Shown here piece by piece: positions 12,403 to 24,460 of a DNA stretch of 64,000 nt. The stretch is from positions 173,758 through 237,757 of the forward strand of contig VWPU01011886.1 in assembly GCA_013398955.1 (NCBI GenBank), read 5' to 3'. Source of the DNA: Callaeas wilsoni (lineage: Eukaryota > Chordata > Aves > Passeriformes > Callaeidae). The position numbers and the translations under genes are program-made. Position 1 is the stretch's first letter. Each line of letters opens with the position of its first letter. The notes below the pieces were generated by a model. It saw nothing but the letters and a program-made list of their open reading frames with translations. It ran no database searches and had not been told where the DNA came from.

Positions 12403-14030
12403 GCAAGATGCTTTCTGCTGCTCCTCCTAATTCCTGGTTATTCATGGGACTAACACAGAATTTGAAAACCTCATGTTTTGGGCCCAAAACAGGCAATTCT
12501 GTCCTAAGTGCCCCTTTCCCAGGTCGCTCTATACACACACTGAATCTCCCTGATTCCTGGCAGGCAGCACCGCTTTGGAGAAACAAGAGACAGGAAAGAG
12601 TAATGTACGGAGAGGGGGAGAGGGAAAGAGGATTTTGCTTAGAAAGGGGGGAAAATAGAGCATGTGTTTGGACTGATGACAGCAAAACTAGGTATCCAGG
12701 CGTGCTGGGAAAAGGGAAAAGGCAGACAGTCAACTGCACATCCAGTCAGTCAGAAATCAGTGGGAAACCCAATATCAAGTTTCTCAATGTGTCTTGCATG
12801 CTGAATCTGTAACGTGCTGAGAGTCTCCTGTGGGCTACAGGATGTCTTGTGCCTATGTGAAGGTGTAGAGTTAAGCTTAAGTAATCCACAGACATTCAGA
12901 TTTTCTAAAGAATTCGTTTTCACCCTGCCTGCCCCTCTTTTGTTCCAATTTTCCATTAATTTTGTGTGATTGCTCCTGCTCTGGCTCTCAAATGGCAATA
13001 TCACCAGTGTGGATGCAAGTTCTTCTGAAAAGTGCTACATTTGCTCACACAAGCCAAGTTGCTCATTTATTAGATTTAAGGAAAGCAATTCACCTTTAAA
13101 TAGGGATCACAACTACTCAGGGCAAAACATTGAGTAGCCAAGAGAGTTTAAAAAAATGGCAAAAGAGTATGTCAAATACATTTGAGTAACAAAGCAATTC
13201 CAATCTCCTCTCAATAACCCACTAGCTGGAGAAAGAGGCTAATTTATGTGCTGTGAATTTTGCACTCAGCCTCTTCCTAGAGGCTATTCTTTCAGGAGAG
13301 AGTTGAAACACATGATGGCTGAGATGAAATGTTGGAAAAGACCGCACTGCTGTAGTGGGTGTTTTCTAGTCCCGGCTAGACAAGCATACAACAATGGTTT
13401 GTAGGACTTTTAATTCCTAAATTCATATTTTCTATAGCTTATTTTCCTCTGTAGCACATTTCCATAGGGATCAAACTGAATTCTCCTAACCAACACCTCT
13501 AGCCATGTAATACTAGGAATATTATGACAAAAGCTAGGGTAGCCAGGACATCTTGCAGTCTTTTAATTTATTCTTATTTTGTGTTATTCATATTTAATTT
13601 TGAGTGTCAGGCATTGCCTAATCTACATATCAATCTAGAATAAAATAGGAACTGATAATGTTTAACAAAATTCAAGGCCTCTTTTCAAATTAAGTGTCTC
13701 TCATGAGAGTGAAAGGACAATAATACCAATTCTCGCTTTCATAAAGCAAGAGAATGCAGTCAGCCCCATCTTAACCTTGAAGATAATGTTGCATGACAGA
13801 CAGCTCTCCTTTGTAGTAGATGCAAACCCAAACTAGAAATCCCAACCTTTATTGCTCTCCCTCATCAGGAGGGAATGACAATCTGAAACTTTGCTTGGTT
13901 AAACCAACATGGATCCTTGAGGGCCTGAGAGCTGCTCTTTTTTGCAGGGTTTGTGGTGTGGCTGTGAAAGCTGAGGGTGTCCTTGCCTGGCTCTCAGATA
14001 CCTGGATCACAGCTGTCCACACCTGAGGTG

Positions 14031-14036
14031 GTCACC
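14031..14036. repeat. Target-site duplication, left copy
   Basis: GTCACC abuts the TG start of the LTR at 14037 and is repeated exactly at 14380-14385. A 6-bp duplication is the length made by integrases of class II (ERVK/alpharetrovirus-like) elements. Confidence 0.9.
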
Positions 14037-14379
14037 TGTGGATGCTGCAATGCTGTTAGCAGGGAAATTTTCTCTTCTTGCATTCATTCTGTGAGAACTT
14101 TTCCTTTGCTGTGTAAGCTATGTAAACAATAAGATAGGGTTTTTGTAAATAGCATTCATATCTGGTATCTGCTGACCTTGTGTACATTATATTAGGAAAA
14201 CACATTTCTAAGTGGGTGTCTGAGACTTGGACCAATCACCCTAGGAGAAGTGTGAGCACTGTTCAATTGCTTTATGGAACTAGAATATATAAATGGTATT
14301 GTAAATTTAATAAATAATTCATTCCTCGCTCTGGACTCCTGCCTCGCTGCATCTCTGAACCCCTGCTTGGAAGCCCACA
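14037..14379 (+). mobile_element. Solo LTR of an endogenous retrovirus (class II-like), copy 1
   Basis: This 343-bp element begins TGTGGATGCTG and ends AAGCCCACA, the expected TG...CA termini, and is flanked by the perfect 6-bp duplication GTCACC. The boundaries are confirmed by an independent, about 95% identical copy on the minus strand at 32974-33317 whose similarity stops at the same bases. Inside are a CCAAT box (14232-14236), a TATA-like box TATATAAAT (14286-14294) and AATAAA (14309-14314). The AATAAA lies between the TATA box and the predicted cap site, the arrangement known from avian leukosis-type LTRs. No gag, pol or env remnant adjoins it, so the provirus was reduced to a solo LTR by recombination. 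The family name cannot be given without a repeat library. Confidence 0.93.
14232..14314 (+). promoter_or_regulatory. LTR promoter and polyadenylation signals
   Basis: CCAAT at 14232, TATATAAAT at 14286 and AATAAA at 14309 lie in order. With the usual 25-30 bp from TATA to start site, transcription would begin near 14312-14320, just at or after the poly(A) signal. That would put AATAAA in U3, so that only the 3' end of a proviral transcript carries it. All three words are also present in the second LTR copy except that flanking bases differ. Confidence 0.65.
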
Positions 14380-14385
14380 GTCACC
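14380..14385. repeat. Target-site duplication, right copy
   Basis: GTCACC directly follows the CA end of the LTR and equals the left copy at 14031-14036. Confidence 0.9.
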
Positions 14386-14639
14386 CTTCAGTGAAAGGGG
14401 GCACTGAGTCTCATCCTGAGGTAGGCAGAGCAGGTGAATTGAGCGCTGGAAATGCCCTTTTCTCTGACTGCAGCAGAGTGTGAGCATGACGAGATCAGAT
14501 GTAGACATCTACCTTACAGACATGGAAAGCTACAGGAGACAAATCCCAGGCGCCCTCACCTTTATCGGCTCTTTGCCACGGCAAGGGCCGGGTTTGCCTC
14601 TCCCTCCCGCTCTCTGCCTAGAGCAGGCAACAATTCTGC

Positions 14640-15075
14640 CTCTTGATTTCTGAAACGTTCCCATTTAATTAATGTCACCGGGCTCAGCGTAGAAATATGT
14701 GAGCGAAATATAATTGTGTGGGCTAGAAAGGGAGTCGAAGGAGATGAACTGAAGGTCTGTCCTGTCCTTAGACTCAGAGCAACTGAACCTGAGCCAAGTG
14801 TTGTGCAGGGCTGTTATCTGTAACATAATGTGAGTGAACTCCTGATCCAAACTGTTCAGGGGAGCCCAAACCCCCAGGGCTCAGTTTTTTGTTCAGTAAT
14901 TATTGATGCAGTCTCAATATTCAGTATTGGAGCAAACTAATTTGCAGGCCTAATCATCCTGCATCTGGAAATGGGAAATGAATTAAAAACAATTCCTATT
15001 TACTTATACATGATAATTAATCTTACTGGATTAAGAGGACCTGATACTTTAAGTGCTTCACTGAGGAGATTCCTC
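14640..15075. promoter_or_regulatory. Candidate conserved non-coding block beside the solo LTR
   Basis: Beginning about 260 bp after the LTR, this block has many homeodomain-type cores (CATTTAATTAATG, CAGTAATTATTG, AAACTAATTTGC, CCTAATCATCC, GATAATTAATC) and retained CpGs (CACCGGGC, AGCGTAG, GAGCGAAA, GTCGAAGG). No repeat is visible. Dense TAAT cores with CpGs and no coding frame fit a developmental enhancer. Conservation was not testable. Confidence 0.36.
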
Positions 15076-18000
15076 TGTGTTTTATGGACATTTAAAGTCA
15101 GAACTGAATGGAAACTAGAGGCTTTTTCATGTTAAAATTTTCCAAATGTAAGTTGCAAAATGATCTGACAAACAAAAATTTGTAATCTTGAGCAAAAGCC
15201 ACTCCAAATGGAATCTTCATTGGATCTGTGGCTTTCTCACTGAAATATTGAAAACTTTCTATCTAAAGTTAATAGCTGCAGCATAAAAATGTGCAAATCC
15301 AGTCTTCAATCAGTTAATGTCTATGTTTCCATGATGCTAGCAAGAGCTGGGACAAGTTGCTGAGGCTGATAACCTACGGAGTCAGACCTGTGATGCTAGT
15401 GAAAGAGAGCTGGAAATGTTTCCCTTTTTCTTTGGTTGCTAAAACTTGAAATCTTCCATAAGACACTTACATGGACCAAAGTAAAGAATGAATGATAACC
15501 AAATCTGGATGGTTTCCAGCATCCAGAATTGGTTCCTTTCTGTCTAGCCTAGTCCCATTTAGGCCATACTGATAGGGAAAGTGCTGGTATGTAACAAAAC
15601 TGGCAGTCCCATCAATGTCCCTTCAGCCAAATATTGCAGAGTTTCACTGTGGTATCTCTAATGGTCACGGGAGCAGGTGAGAAAGATGGGAGGAATGAGC
15701 CGAGTCCAGCATTTCCCATATTGTTGTGTGGAAATCTGGAGCCCTTTGGCTCACAATCACTGCTGCTTGTCCAGGGTTCCATGACTCAGAAAGCAAACCA
15801 GCATAAGAATATAATATCACAGAATATATTGGCCTGCTTAATTCAAAAGAAAAAAAAATCACATATATAGATATTCCTGCTGATCAGTAACTTTCACTGA
15901 AATTGGGACAGTTGCATTTTAATTGACTTTTTCCCTTACAGCATTGCATTGGGAAATCAGCTCTGATATACTCGTAGCAAGGTGGAAAACAGTTGAACTC
16001 TTGTCAGATTTCTGTAGAGATCAGATGGTATTTATTTGCTGTGGTGCTCTCTTGGGCTAGATTCAAACTCAGGTTCTGCAGATTACAAGGAAAATCTTTG
16101 GAGCCTCAGATGGATTTTATGCTGACTAAATTTAGAAGTATTAGCAATTAAACCTGAAGCTGGGTGCCTTTTTCTTGGCATTCCTATGAAATGTTGTATT
16201 AAGGAGAGAACAGGGTGAAAATAAAAGCTGGTGGACTAAGGAGGAGGATAAAAGATTCATGAATATTTCTGCTAATAAAAAGTGCTGAGCTTGGCCTATT
16301 TGATTCATGGGGTCACATTATGCATTATTTTTGAGTATTCAGATGACCTCCAGGAATTTGTAAAGCTTTCATAAAAGTAGAGAATTTCTTGATATTTTAG
16401 CCCGAAGTATGCTTTTAAAGAGCACCAATCTCATACAGACACAACTTAATTCCAATTCTAGAGAAAATATTATTGCTTCCAGTATTAAAATCATACACTA
16501 TATTAACAGAGCAGATACAAATTTCTTTTTTCTCTTTTCTAGGAGAAAGTGCAAGCACTTAATTTGTTTTGAGGATGTTCACTGTTTATTATCATAATTA
16601 ATTAAAAAATTGGTTGTAGGCATCTAAGGAGGAGGTGGAAGTGATCCATAGGAACTGGATAAGCAGTGGCATCACTGACTCAGTCAAGAGCCACAGCCAA
16701 AATGGTTTGGAATGCCCCATCACCTGCATATCATTTCTGCCAAGTTTCCATGAATCTTTCAGAATAACAAAAACGTTTGTAGAAAATCAGAAGCTGTTTT
16801 CAAGCTGATTTTCAGTAAAAATAAAAAAGGAAAAAAATAGTCACAAATATTACTGTGAAAAAGGAAGGCAAGGAGGAGGAAATCCCAGCCTGGTTGCCTG
16901 TCACATAACTTTGTGAAATACTTCTGCTGTTTTTAGGTCCTCCAGCCAAATGCAGGCCCTGAACAAAACCCAGCCCTGTTGAGCAAACTGCTTCCTAGCT
17001 GCAAGCATGGCGACCATTCCTGCAAACAAAGAGAGAGGAAAATATGTAAATTTAAACAAATTCACGATTCTTTTTCCTCAGAAAACAGCTTTCATGTTAT
17101 TTGAAATAGCCAGACTGCTAGAGTAATGTTCTTACATATAAATGGAAATCCTTTTTGATATTTACACTACTGATTTCTGCACTTTCTTTAATCTCTGCTT
17201 TCAAATTAATAGACAATAACATCAGATTCCTTCCTTGGCTCACTCAGCACTTGTGCATATTTACCCAAGTGTCTAGAGTGGAGATTGTACACATATCTCT
17301 AATCCACCTGCCTATGTTAGTTAAAAGCCCAGATAAAATCAGCAGCACTTAAATCTTAACCTTTTAAGTCTGAAATGTTTTTAAAGTCTGGGCTCATGGC
17401 AACTCCACTGAAGAGGGGGGGAGAGGTGGAAGTTGAATGTAAAACATTTCACAGCTAAAACTATTGTTTCTTTCCAGTGCAAACTAAGCTCAGGAGTCCC
17501 ACAAGAGTGTTACTCTGAGAACATTAGTAATGCTGACCAGCTCATAAAGTTTGCAGCCGTGTTGAGTGCTCCAAGCCTCCTACAGTCAACTTCATTTTCT
17601 GTCTCGTCAATACACAGCTCCCGAAAACCTCAGCAAGCGAAAGAGGAACTCAAGGAGTGTGAGCTGTGATATCTGGCACTCTCCTTCCCCTTCTTTGCCT
17701 TTTGTTTCAGTGTTTGGCTCTGGACTTTCAGAGGCCACTGAGTGATTTAACACCTGGATGGCCCCGGGACACCAAAGATACTCTAACAGTGTGTTGTGCT
17801 CCCTTCTTCCTTAAATAGTTTCAAGTCTCATGTTGGCTTCCCTCAGGAGCTGGGCCTGAGCGAACAGATGCACCTATTCCTTAGGGAATGAATAGTTTGT
17901 TTATGTAGAAGAGATGAATGGGGCAGTAAGGGCGTCTAGGTCAGTTATTTAGCATGAAAAAAGCCATCAGGATCACCCTGCGGTATTGCCCAAGGAAGTT

Positions 18001-18693
18001 TGGAGCAGCTGAGTACAAAGGTGTACACACATCCTCCTCCAGCGCCCCTCGGGGAGCACTTTAATTAGGAAGGAGGGCAAATTACTTGAGATGCTGTGTG
18101 TGGAGGTATGGAGACAGGCTGTCCCAGCTCTGTCTCCCGGGGGGACAGAGCAGGGGATGGCACTGCAGGCTGTGGGTGTTCGCTGGGCATCCCTTCAATC
18201 CGTTCCACTTCTCCCCGTGTCATACATCTCTTACATCTGGGCCCAGGCATTAAGGATTTTTTTTTTTGTTTACCCCCAAGCTAACACTGGGGGAAAGGGC
18301 TAGCTGGGAACATGCATGGGGAAAGTATGTGTGCATCTTTCTTTTTGCCCATCTCTTTTTCTCTCAATCTACCCTCAACAAGGGTGCCTATAGAATATAG
18401 CATAATGCTGCATTGTTGGGTTAGGGATTTAATTTCACTCCATCACAAGCTACCATCGGAGCCCCTGTCATTGCAATTTGTCACACTTTTTTGTGTGCTA
18501 TATCTCACTGAAGTCACATCTCCTCCTCAGCCCGTTGCATAATCTCCTAGTCTGGAACAAAGCTCTCCAACATAATGAAAGAGGTGAAATCAGGGAAAGG
18601 GAAGTCAATGGTTACCGTTATCACTATAGAACTCGCTCCCACTGGCTCTGCAGGTTCAGTCACACCACGCAAAGCAGAGTAAGAAGGACATGC

Positions 18694-18717
18694 TGTGTGT
18701 GTGTGTCTTTTTTTTTT
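18694..18717. repeat. (GT)n followed by poly-T
   Basis: Six to seven GT units are followed by CTTTTTTTTT. It is a short, ordinary simple-sequence tract. Confidence 0.8.
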
Positions 18718-20109
18718 AAAGCCTGTTTATTGAACCTACAGGCAGCACCATTGGCTGCTGAGAGATGTAATCCCATTCCCTCCTGCAGACCACCAGCCAT
18801 AAAGAGGCTGCGGGATGTCCCACTGGCCCACCAGGGAGTTGAGAGCCTCCAAAATAGATATCACAGGGAAAGAAGTGAAGAAATCAGTTTGCTCTAAAGG
18901 AGGGGATTGACTCACGTCTCAGGCTAAACCCACAATAACGTTGTACTTTGGGAAAAGACCCTAAACAGCCAGAAAGAAGACAGAATGGCATGCTTGAAAG
19001 GAAAAACGAACATCTGCCAAAATAAGCAGGATTTTGTTTTCTATAGGAGGGTGGTCAAGGACTCTGTTATGTGTTGAAGGCTGAATTTCAAAATGTAAGC
19101 TGACTGCTTTAAGCTTGTGGGGAATGACACGGCGGTTCCTAAGGCTGGCCATGTGCTCGGGGCTGCACACCTTGCTGCACTGCTTCAACAAGGAGCTCAG
19201 TGTCCTCCCTGCACTGCTCCTGGGGATCTATAATGATCTCCTCATGTTCTCACTCAATTAAAATATTAGGAACTTGAATGAATTTAAGATTTGCTTGCTG
19301 TGACCTCACCATAAATGGCACGTTGATCCCGAAAAGACAACTTGTATACTTGGAGAAAGGGACTTCATGGAGTCCTCTGTGCTATTCCTGTTGCTGTCCT
19401 GTGGAAGGGAAGAGAGCAGCCTGAGACAGACCACTGGCTCACAGAACAGTATTCTTTTTGTTCTTCCTCCTTGGTGTTGCCACTCTGCCTGCTCAGAACT
19501 TGTGCGTAATCTGGTCGCTCTGGACTCCCAAATTTGAAATATCTGGGAAAACACTTTGCCAGGCTGGAGTTCACAGGCAAAATCCAATGATTTGCAGTTG
19601 CAGCTTTCAAGACCTGGCAACAGAGTTATTTTGAAAATGTGTTTTGAGGGCTCTTTAAGAAATGTAAATTATGTCCTCTATGGGGAATTTAAATTTTTTC
19701 AGGAGGGTCAAAAGAAAAGAAAAATCTGAAACGTGAAATATTTATGACCTTGGCTGAGCTCTTATATTGTAATTTCTGCAAAAGGTTATTTTTTTAAATG
19801 GAAAAATTGCATTTTGGCTGAAACTTTGGCCCCAGTTTTTGATCAGTACCGAACACAGTCCTTTCACATTAAATAAAGAGAAAGTATAGTGTATTCACAA
19901 GACATGTATCAATTTGACATCAGTGTAACATTTCTTAAGTGGCTCATTCAGGAGTGAAGCCCATGACTAACAGGCAAATGGCAGCGAGATACAAGGAGAG
20001 ATGATTTTACAAAGGAGAGCAATAAGAAAGGAAAATGTTACACTGTTTGCACCGTGTGTTTTATAAGGAAGATCAGGGTAACAATGAGTCACTATGGAAA
20101 GGATTTATT

Positions 20110-20720
20110 GGGCTATGGAGCTAAAAGTCTGTAAAGATTAAAATTCTGATGGGGTTTGGATGGGGAATTGTTTCTGAGGTTAGTTTTATCCCGCACACTG
20201 TCCAAGTTATTAATCCCCTTGTGTTCCCTAAGCTGGGTAACTGGTGTCGATATGCTCCCCGGGCCAATTTCAGGCACGCCGGCCCACAGGCTGGTGTAAT
20301 ATTTCTCCAGGCGAATCTCTGGGTGGTCTTGTCTTGTCTCGTGAAGAGTGAGAAGCAGATAGCAGGAGACTTTCAAGATTGCTGTTGCAGGCATCAGTCT
20401 TTGAGTGGAAAATAATCCACCTGGAAGGACACTGCCTTCGCAAGGAGGGGCGGCCAGCCCTCTGATTGGGAGATAAGTTACACGCTGAAATGTTTGCGGG
20501 GAAGGTGCAATTTGTCAGGGAGAGGCGAGGCTGGCGATCCAGGCTCTCTGGTGTCTGTTAGCATCTGCCACTCGCATCCACTTGCAGCTTCCCGGGAGCC
20601 GCTGAGCCCTGGCAAGCAGCACACTTCACTGCCTCGAAAGCAGGTGACTGGCGTCAGCCTGCAGCTAACCCCTGTGACAAAGCCCAGCGATGTGATGACT
20701 AGCTGCAGAAGGTGTCTAGT
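20110..20720. promoter_or_regulatory. Candidate CpG-retaining non-coding block
   Basis: The 5' half has TTATCCCGCACACTG and AGTTATTAATCCCC, then CpG-bearing GTGTCGATATGCTCCCCGGG and CACGCCGGCCC. The 3' half is GC-richer, with CGCTGAAATG, TTGCGGGG, GAGGCGAGG, GGCGATCC and CTCGCATCC. CpGs are rare elsewhere in the window, so their retention over 600 bp is notable. No start site, TATA box or coding frame stands out. A regulatory element or a small unmethylated island are both possible. Confidence 0.34.
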
Positions 20721-22522
20721 GCCCAGCTTTCCTCAGGGACGGCCGTAGGATCTCTTGCAGCATAAAACACAAAAGGAGTGAAACCGGGACAATCCCAAGT
20801 GAAAATAAGTAGGCAGGGGAAGCATGTTGTGATAGTCCCATCTTCGGGACTGCTTTCAACCACTTTTTCCTTGTGTTGTGGATGCTGAGATGCTCTTGGA
20901 GCATTGAAAGAGAAGCAAATAGTTTAGTTTGGGCAGCATCGCCGTTGGCAGCAGAGAGGAGCACTGGCTCAGTGTTTTGTGTGGGGCTGTGAAGAAGCCA
21001 GTGGAGCCCCTTCGTGCTAATCCCATGGTGTCTCTGAACTCCCAAGGAGACTGATCTTAGGTCTGGCCCCAAAAGACAGATGCTTCAAGTCAGATTCACC
21101 ATGGCTGGAAGTTTTTCCAAGGATGTTCCCCCCTGGTGCTTTGTAAACCAGGAGAGAATATCGTGTTTCATGGAGAAGAGCATGATATTATCACTAGGCA
21201 TTAGTTTTAACGCAGAGGAATTTGGTGAATTTGTCACTCCCATGCACAGTTCTTCTGTTTTTGCTTTTGTTATAGCAGTTTACATAGGGTAAGGAGATAG
21301 GATAGAACTGAAATCCCCTTTTTATTTTTGTTGTCAAAAACCTTTTTTACAAGGGAAGGGTTCAAGATGTTCATAGCTCAAGCTTGATTTGGATGAAGCA
21401 GCCCACTGTCTCAAGTTATCCACATTACCTCTGCTTCTGTTAGGACAATGAGTCAGGAGATTTATAACGCGTCTATTTCTCATCCCAGCTGGAACTATCA
21501 CTGGAAGATTTTTGTGTGTGGGTCTGGCATGGTCAGCTCTGATCCCATCTGGAGTGAGTGAGTAAAGTGCACCTGAGAGGGAAACACTTTTACTGAACTT
21601 TTCAGAACACTGAACCACAACACCAGAGACTGAGACCTAAGGGTTCTCCAGAAAAATCTTGTATTTGCTCCAGTATAGGCAGCCCTGGAATTCCAGGATA
21701 CAGGCACAGAGGAGACATATTGACTACCCTAGAATTCAAAGGACAGAGAAAACGTCATCAAGTTTTGCATAAGAATGAGCATGTGCCTGAATACCTTTAT
21801 TTCCTACCTTAGGCAAGTGTAGCTTGCACAGAAAATGCATGGATCTTCCACAGAAAAGTTGCTTTTCTTAATTCTTGTGCATGTGCATTAACCTCAATTT
21901 ACAGATCTAAATTAGGCAGTCTGACAAATGTAGTGTCATTAGCTACAGCCCTTCAAAGACTACTTGTAAATTGGAATATCATATGTTATTCTACCAAGAC
22001 CATCTCCAAGAATCCCAGCCTCTGTTAAAATCCCTCCCTGGCAAGGATTCTCCAGTAACTTCTGAGAGCCAAATACCATCTTTTTATACTGCTTGGGTAG
22101 TATTCATTAACAAGAAGTAATGGAAAAAAATCTGGGCCTTTACTACAGAATGATCTCTAACAATTTGAAAAATCATGTCAAAGAGAAAGTTTGAAGCCTG
22201 ATTTATCAGCAACTTGTAATGGAGGTTGCATAGCTTTAAAAACAAGTTGCTGCCTCTGTGTAGCAGCATCATTCTGCCTTCTTCTGGATGGGCAAATGAA
22301 AATGGTTTGAGCTGAGCTTTGTGTAAGGGATTCACTTCAGAAAACCAGAAAAATAAAGAAAACCAGAAAACTTCATTGCTGATCAGATCTTCACAATGCC
22401 ATAATCCGTTCCTGTTTCTAGATGTTTTATGTAGTGATAATGATGAGGATTTCTTCGATGTTTTGCTCAGGAGCTCGGTCGAGTCCTAATGGCACTAAAT
22501 TCCTATCAGGATTTTAGGACAT

Positions 22523-22790
22523 GGATTCCTCCTCTGCAAAAACCAGCTGATGTGACCTAGGCAAATCACTTCTGATCAGGTTTTCAGTAGTTCTTCAGCA
22601 AGTTCTTATAAGTGCTTAAGCAGGTTAAGTGCCCAAATCCCATTAATTTAGTTTTGAAAAGCTGGTCTTTCGTCTCTCTAGTGCATATTTTCATAGGTAT
22701 TTATGATCCCAACTGCCTCTGAGGATTTGCCCCTCTGTGCCTTCAGGAAAAGATGGATAATAGCACAACCCTACCTACCAGATGTTGGCA
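22523..22790 (+). repeat. MIR-type relic interrupted by a second old repeat
   Basis: A MIR-like core (CTGATGTGACCTAGGCAAAT plus CACTT) at 22546-22570 is followed only after about 155 bp by the next expected MIR block, CCCCTCTGTGCCTTCAGG and AAGATGGATAATAGCAC (22730-22775). The material between contains AGTGCTTAAG, TAAGTGCCCAAATCCCATTA and GAAAAGCTGG, which resembles the other ancient repeat family seen at 26.65 and 50.1 kb. The simplest reading is a nested insertion. Decay makes the exact borders unreliable. Confidence 0.48.
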
Positions 22791-23439
22791 GGACATGCAC
22801 ATTACAGAAGACACAGAAATGATTTAGGCTGGTTGATCTCACAGCTGTATTTACATGGCCTAATTCTCTTCCCACGAACTCGTTTGAAATAAATGGAAAT
22901 GCAGTGGTCATAAAACTGATGTCACCAGAGAATGAATCTTACGATGTGATATGCTGATCAGAGGAGAAATGGGTGCAGAACCTAAGGGACCTCTTATTCA
23001 GAGAGGGCTTTTTTCTGTTGGACAACTGTTGAGGTACATGAGGATGGAATCCCTTCTTCCTTCTCTTTTTCCATGACTGTGGAGACAAATGAAGGCTGGA
23101 TTTTGCAGAAACACTTCTAAAGCCACTATGTAAATCAGCTTAAATACTAAAATGAATCTGGTATTCCTCTTACCTACCCCTCTGTTCTTGAGGCAAGATG
23201 AGCACAAACACTTTGGTTGTGAAAGGTGGGAATTTGCACTCCAGGAAATAGCTGAACATTAATGACATTAAGCCTGTATGGAAGCATATATTTTATAGGA
23301 AACCACATTGGTTATGCTTGAGAAATCTTTCTAGGACAGCCAGTGCCCTGAGACTTATGCATCTGCATAAAATTTGCTATGTTAGAAACTGAACAGAATG
23401 GCCCGTCTCTCCCACGGTCTTAAGTTAACACTTTTCCTT

Positions 23440-23700
23440 TTGTCTGGGGCACCCTTTTCTAAACTTGAAATCCAATTGGCCAACAATTAAAGCCAATTAG
23501 CACGTGAGGAAAATAAACCGCAGAGCCCACTTCTATGTGTTTCCCTGGCTGTTAGAAAGCCCAGTTAGCTCAAGGCATTAGCATAGTTCAGGATCGGGCG
23601 AGGCACACAGCACAGAGTAGTTGGCTTAAAGTATTAGACGCCTGCGATAGCGCCCTGGCTGAGCAGCACTGTTATTCTGGGCTCACAGCTGCCAAACATT
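23440..23700. promoter_or_regulatory. Candidate conserved non-coding element
   Basis: The block has CCAATTGGCCAACAATTAAA followed by GCCAATTAGCACGTGAGG, combining CCAAT/NF-Y-like, TAAT and E-box (CACGTG) words within 45 bp. Further on are CpGs in TAAACCGC, GATCGGGCG and TTAGACGCC, GCGATAGCG. No repeat and no gene is seen. It is one of the better enhancer-like stretches in the window. Confidence 0.36.
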
Positions 23701-23929
23701 CTTGACAGGAGATGAGGCAGATGTCCAAGGACAATCAAAGAGAGAAGAAAGTTTAAGCCAACGTTTGCCTATCTCATATTCTCTACTTGATCCTCTCCTC
23801 AAAGACAAGGCACAGCTGTTGCACTTCAAGGTCTATCTGGCTGAACCCAGCAACTCCTCCCTTTCTCCCTCCTGGCCTGCCTGAGCTTTCTGTGTGCTGG
23901 ACTTTGGCAACCAACCAGACCTCATTAAC

Positions 23930-24460
23930 TCCTAACAGGACAATTCATGACATTAAATGGGTTTTATTTAATCTTTTTGTACGTCTGTGAGTATCCGAGA
24001 ACAATTCTGCCGCATACTAATTGCACGAAAACGCGGCGGATTATAGTTATGTGCACATAGCCCACCAGTCTACATGGGATCACCCTGGGCCACAAGAACA
24101 AGCACTGTAACATTAACAAGGTGATTTGTTATAGCTGCGATGGCAAAAGGTGATACAAAAACAGCAGACAAAGGTGTTTCGCAGACAAAGGCATCAAGAG
24201 GCTCGGTCATTTTGCTCTCACTGATGAATAAAAATACAAGAACCGTTGTGATAATGAACACAGTGAATGATGGCAGGTGTATTAGTAAAAACACAAGTGT
24301 CGTATCTATTGCTTCCAGCCCATCACAACAATTTATCCCACTCAGAGCCTGCTCTCTGCAGCCCTCTTTTCTGCCTGATATTTTGATTTGGGCAGAGAGC
24401 GAGTTGTCAGCCAAGTTTTGTGGTGATCAGGTCAATTCCTGCATTGTTTCTTTTTTTTTC
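23930..24460. promoter_or_regulatory. Candidate conserved non-coding block with CpG cluster
   Basis: GTACGTCTGTGAGTATCCGA, TGCCGCATACTAATTGCACG and AAAACGCGGCGGATTATAG pack about eight CpGs into 70 bp of otherwise AT-rich DNA. The following 400 bp has no repeat and keeps scattered CpGs. A 114-codon frame on the minus strand (24070-24414) encodes a hydrophobic stretch but starts in the same block and has no recognisable homologue. I treat the block as regulatory rather than coding. Confidence 0.36.

Larger units (their letters stand above)
6550..14030. other. Gene-free interval with a few old repeat relics
   Basis: No gene is supported. The interval holds AT-rich unique sequence, two old repeat relics (near 8.4 and 9.3 kb), a CTA-rich microsatellite (near 8.8 kb), a G-rich patch near 11.85 kb and a short CA repeat near 12.38 kb. 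Open frames around 10.9-11.3 kb and 12.4-12.8 kb occur on both strands over the same bases and show no domain. Confidence 0.6.
14386..23435. other. Gene-free interval
   Basis: No gene is supported. Listed separately are candidate elements at 14.64-15.08 kb and 20.11-20.72 kb, a GT/poly-T patch at 18.69 kb and a nested old repeat at 22.52-22.79 kb. A small local duplication of GAAAACCAGAAAA lies at 22338-22369. The longest open frame (139 codons from 18478) runs through the poly-T patch and has no domain. Confidence 0.6.

Noticed and set aside
12375..12812. Plus-strand open frame of 145 codons, the longest in the window
   Set aside because: It begins inside a CA microsatellite, is mirrored by a 123-codon frame on the other strand, and shows no domain, splice context or codon bias. 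Chance frames of this length are expected in 64 kb.
18478..18897. Plus-strand open frame of 139 codons
   Set aside because: It runs through a GT/poly-T tract and has no recognisable domain.
24070..24414. Minus-strand 114-codon frame with hydrophobic stretches that could be membrane segments
   Set aside because: The opposite strand is also open for 108 codons over the same bases, no homologue is recognised, and the block looks like non-coding DNA with retained CpGs.
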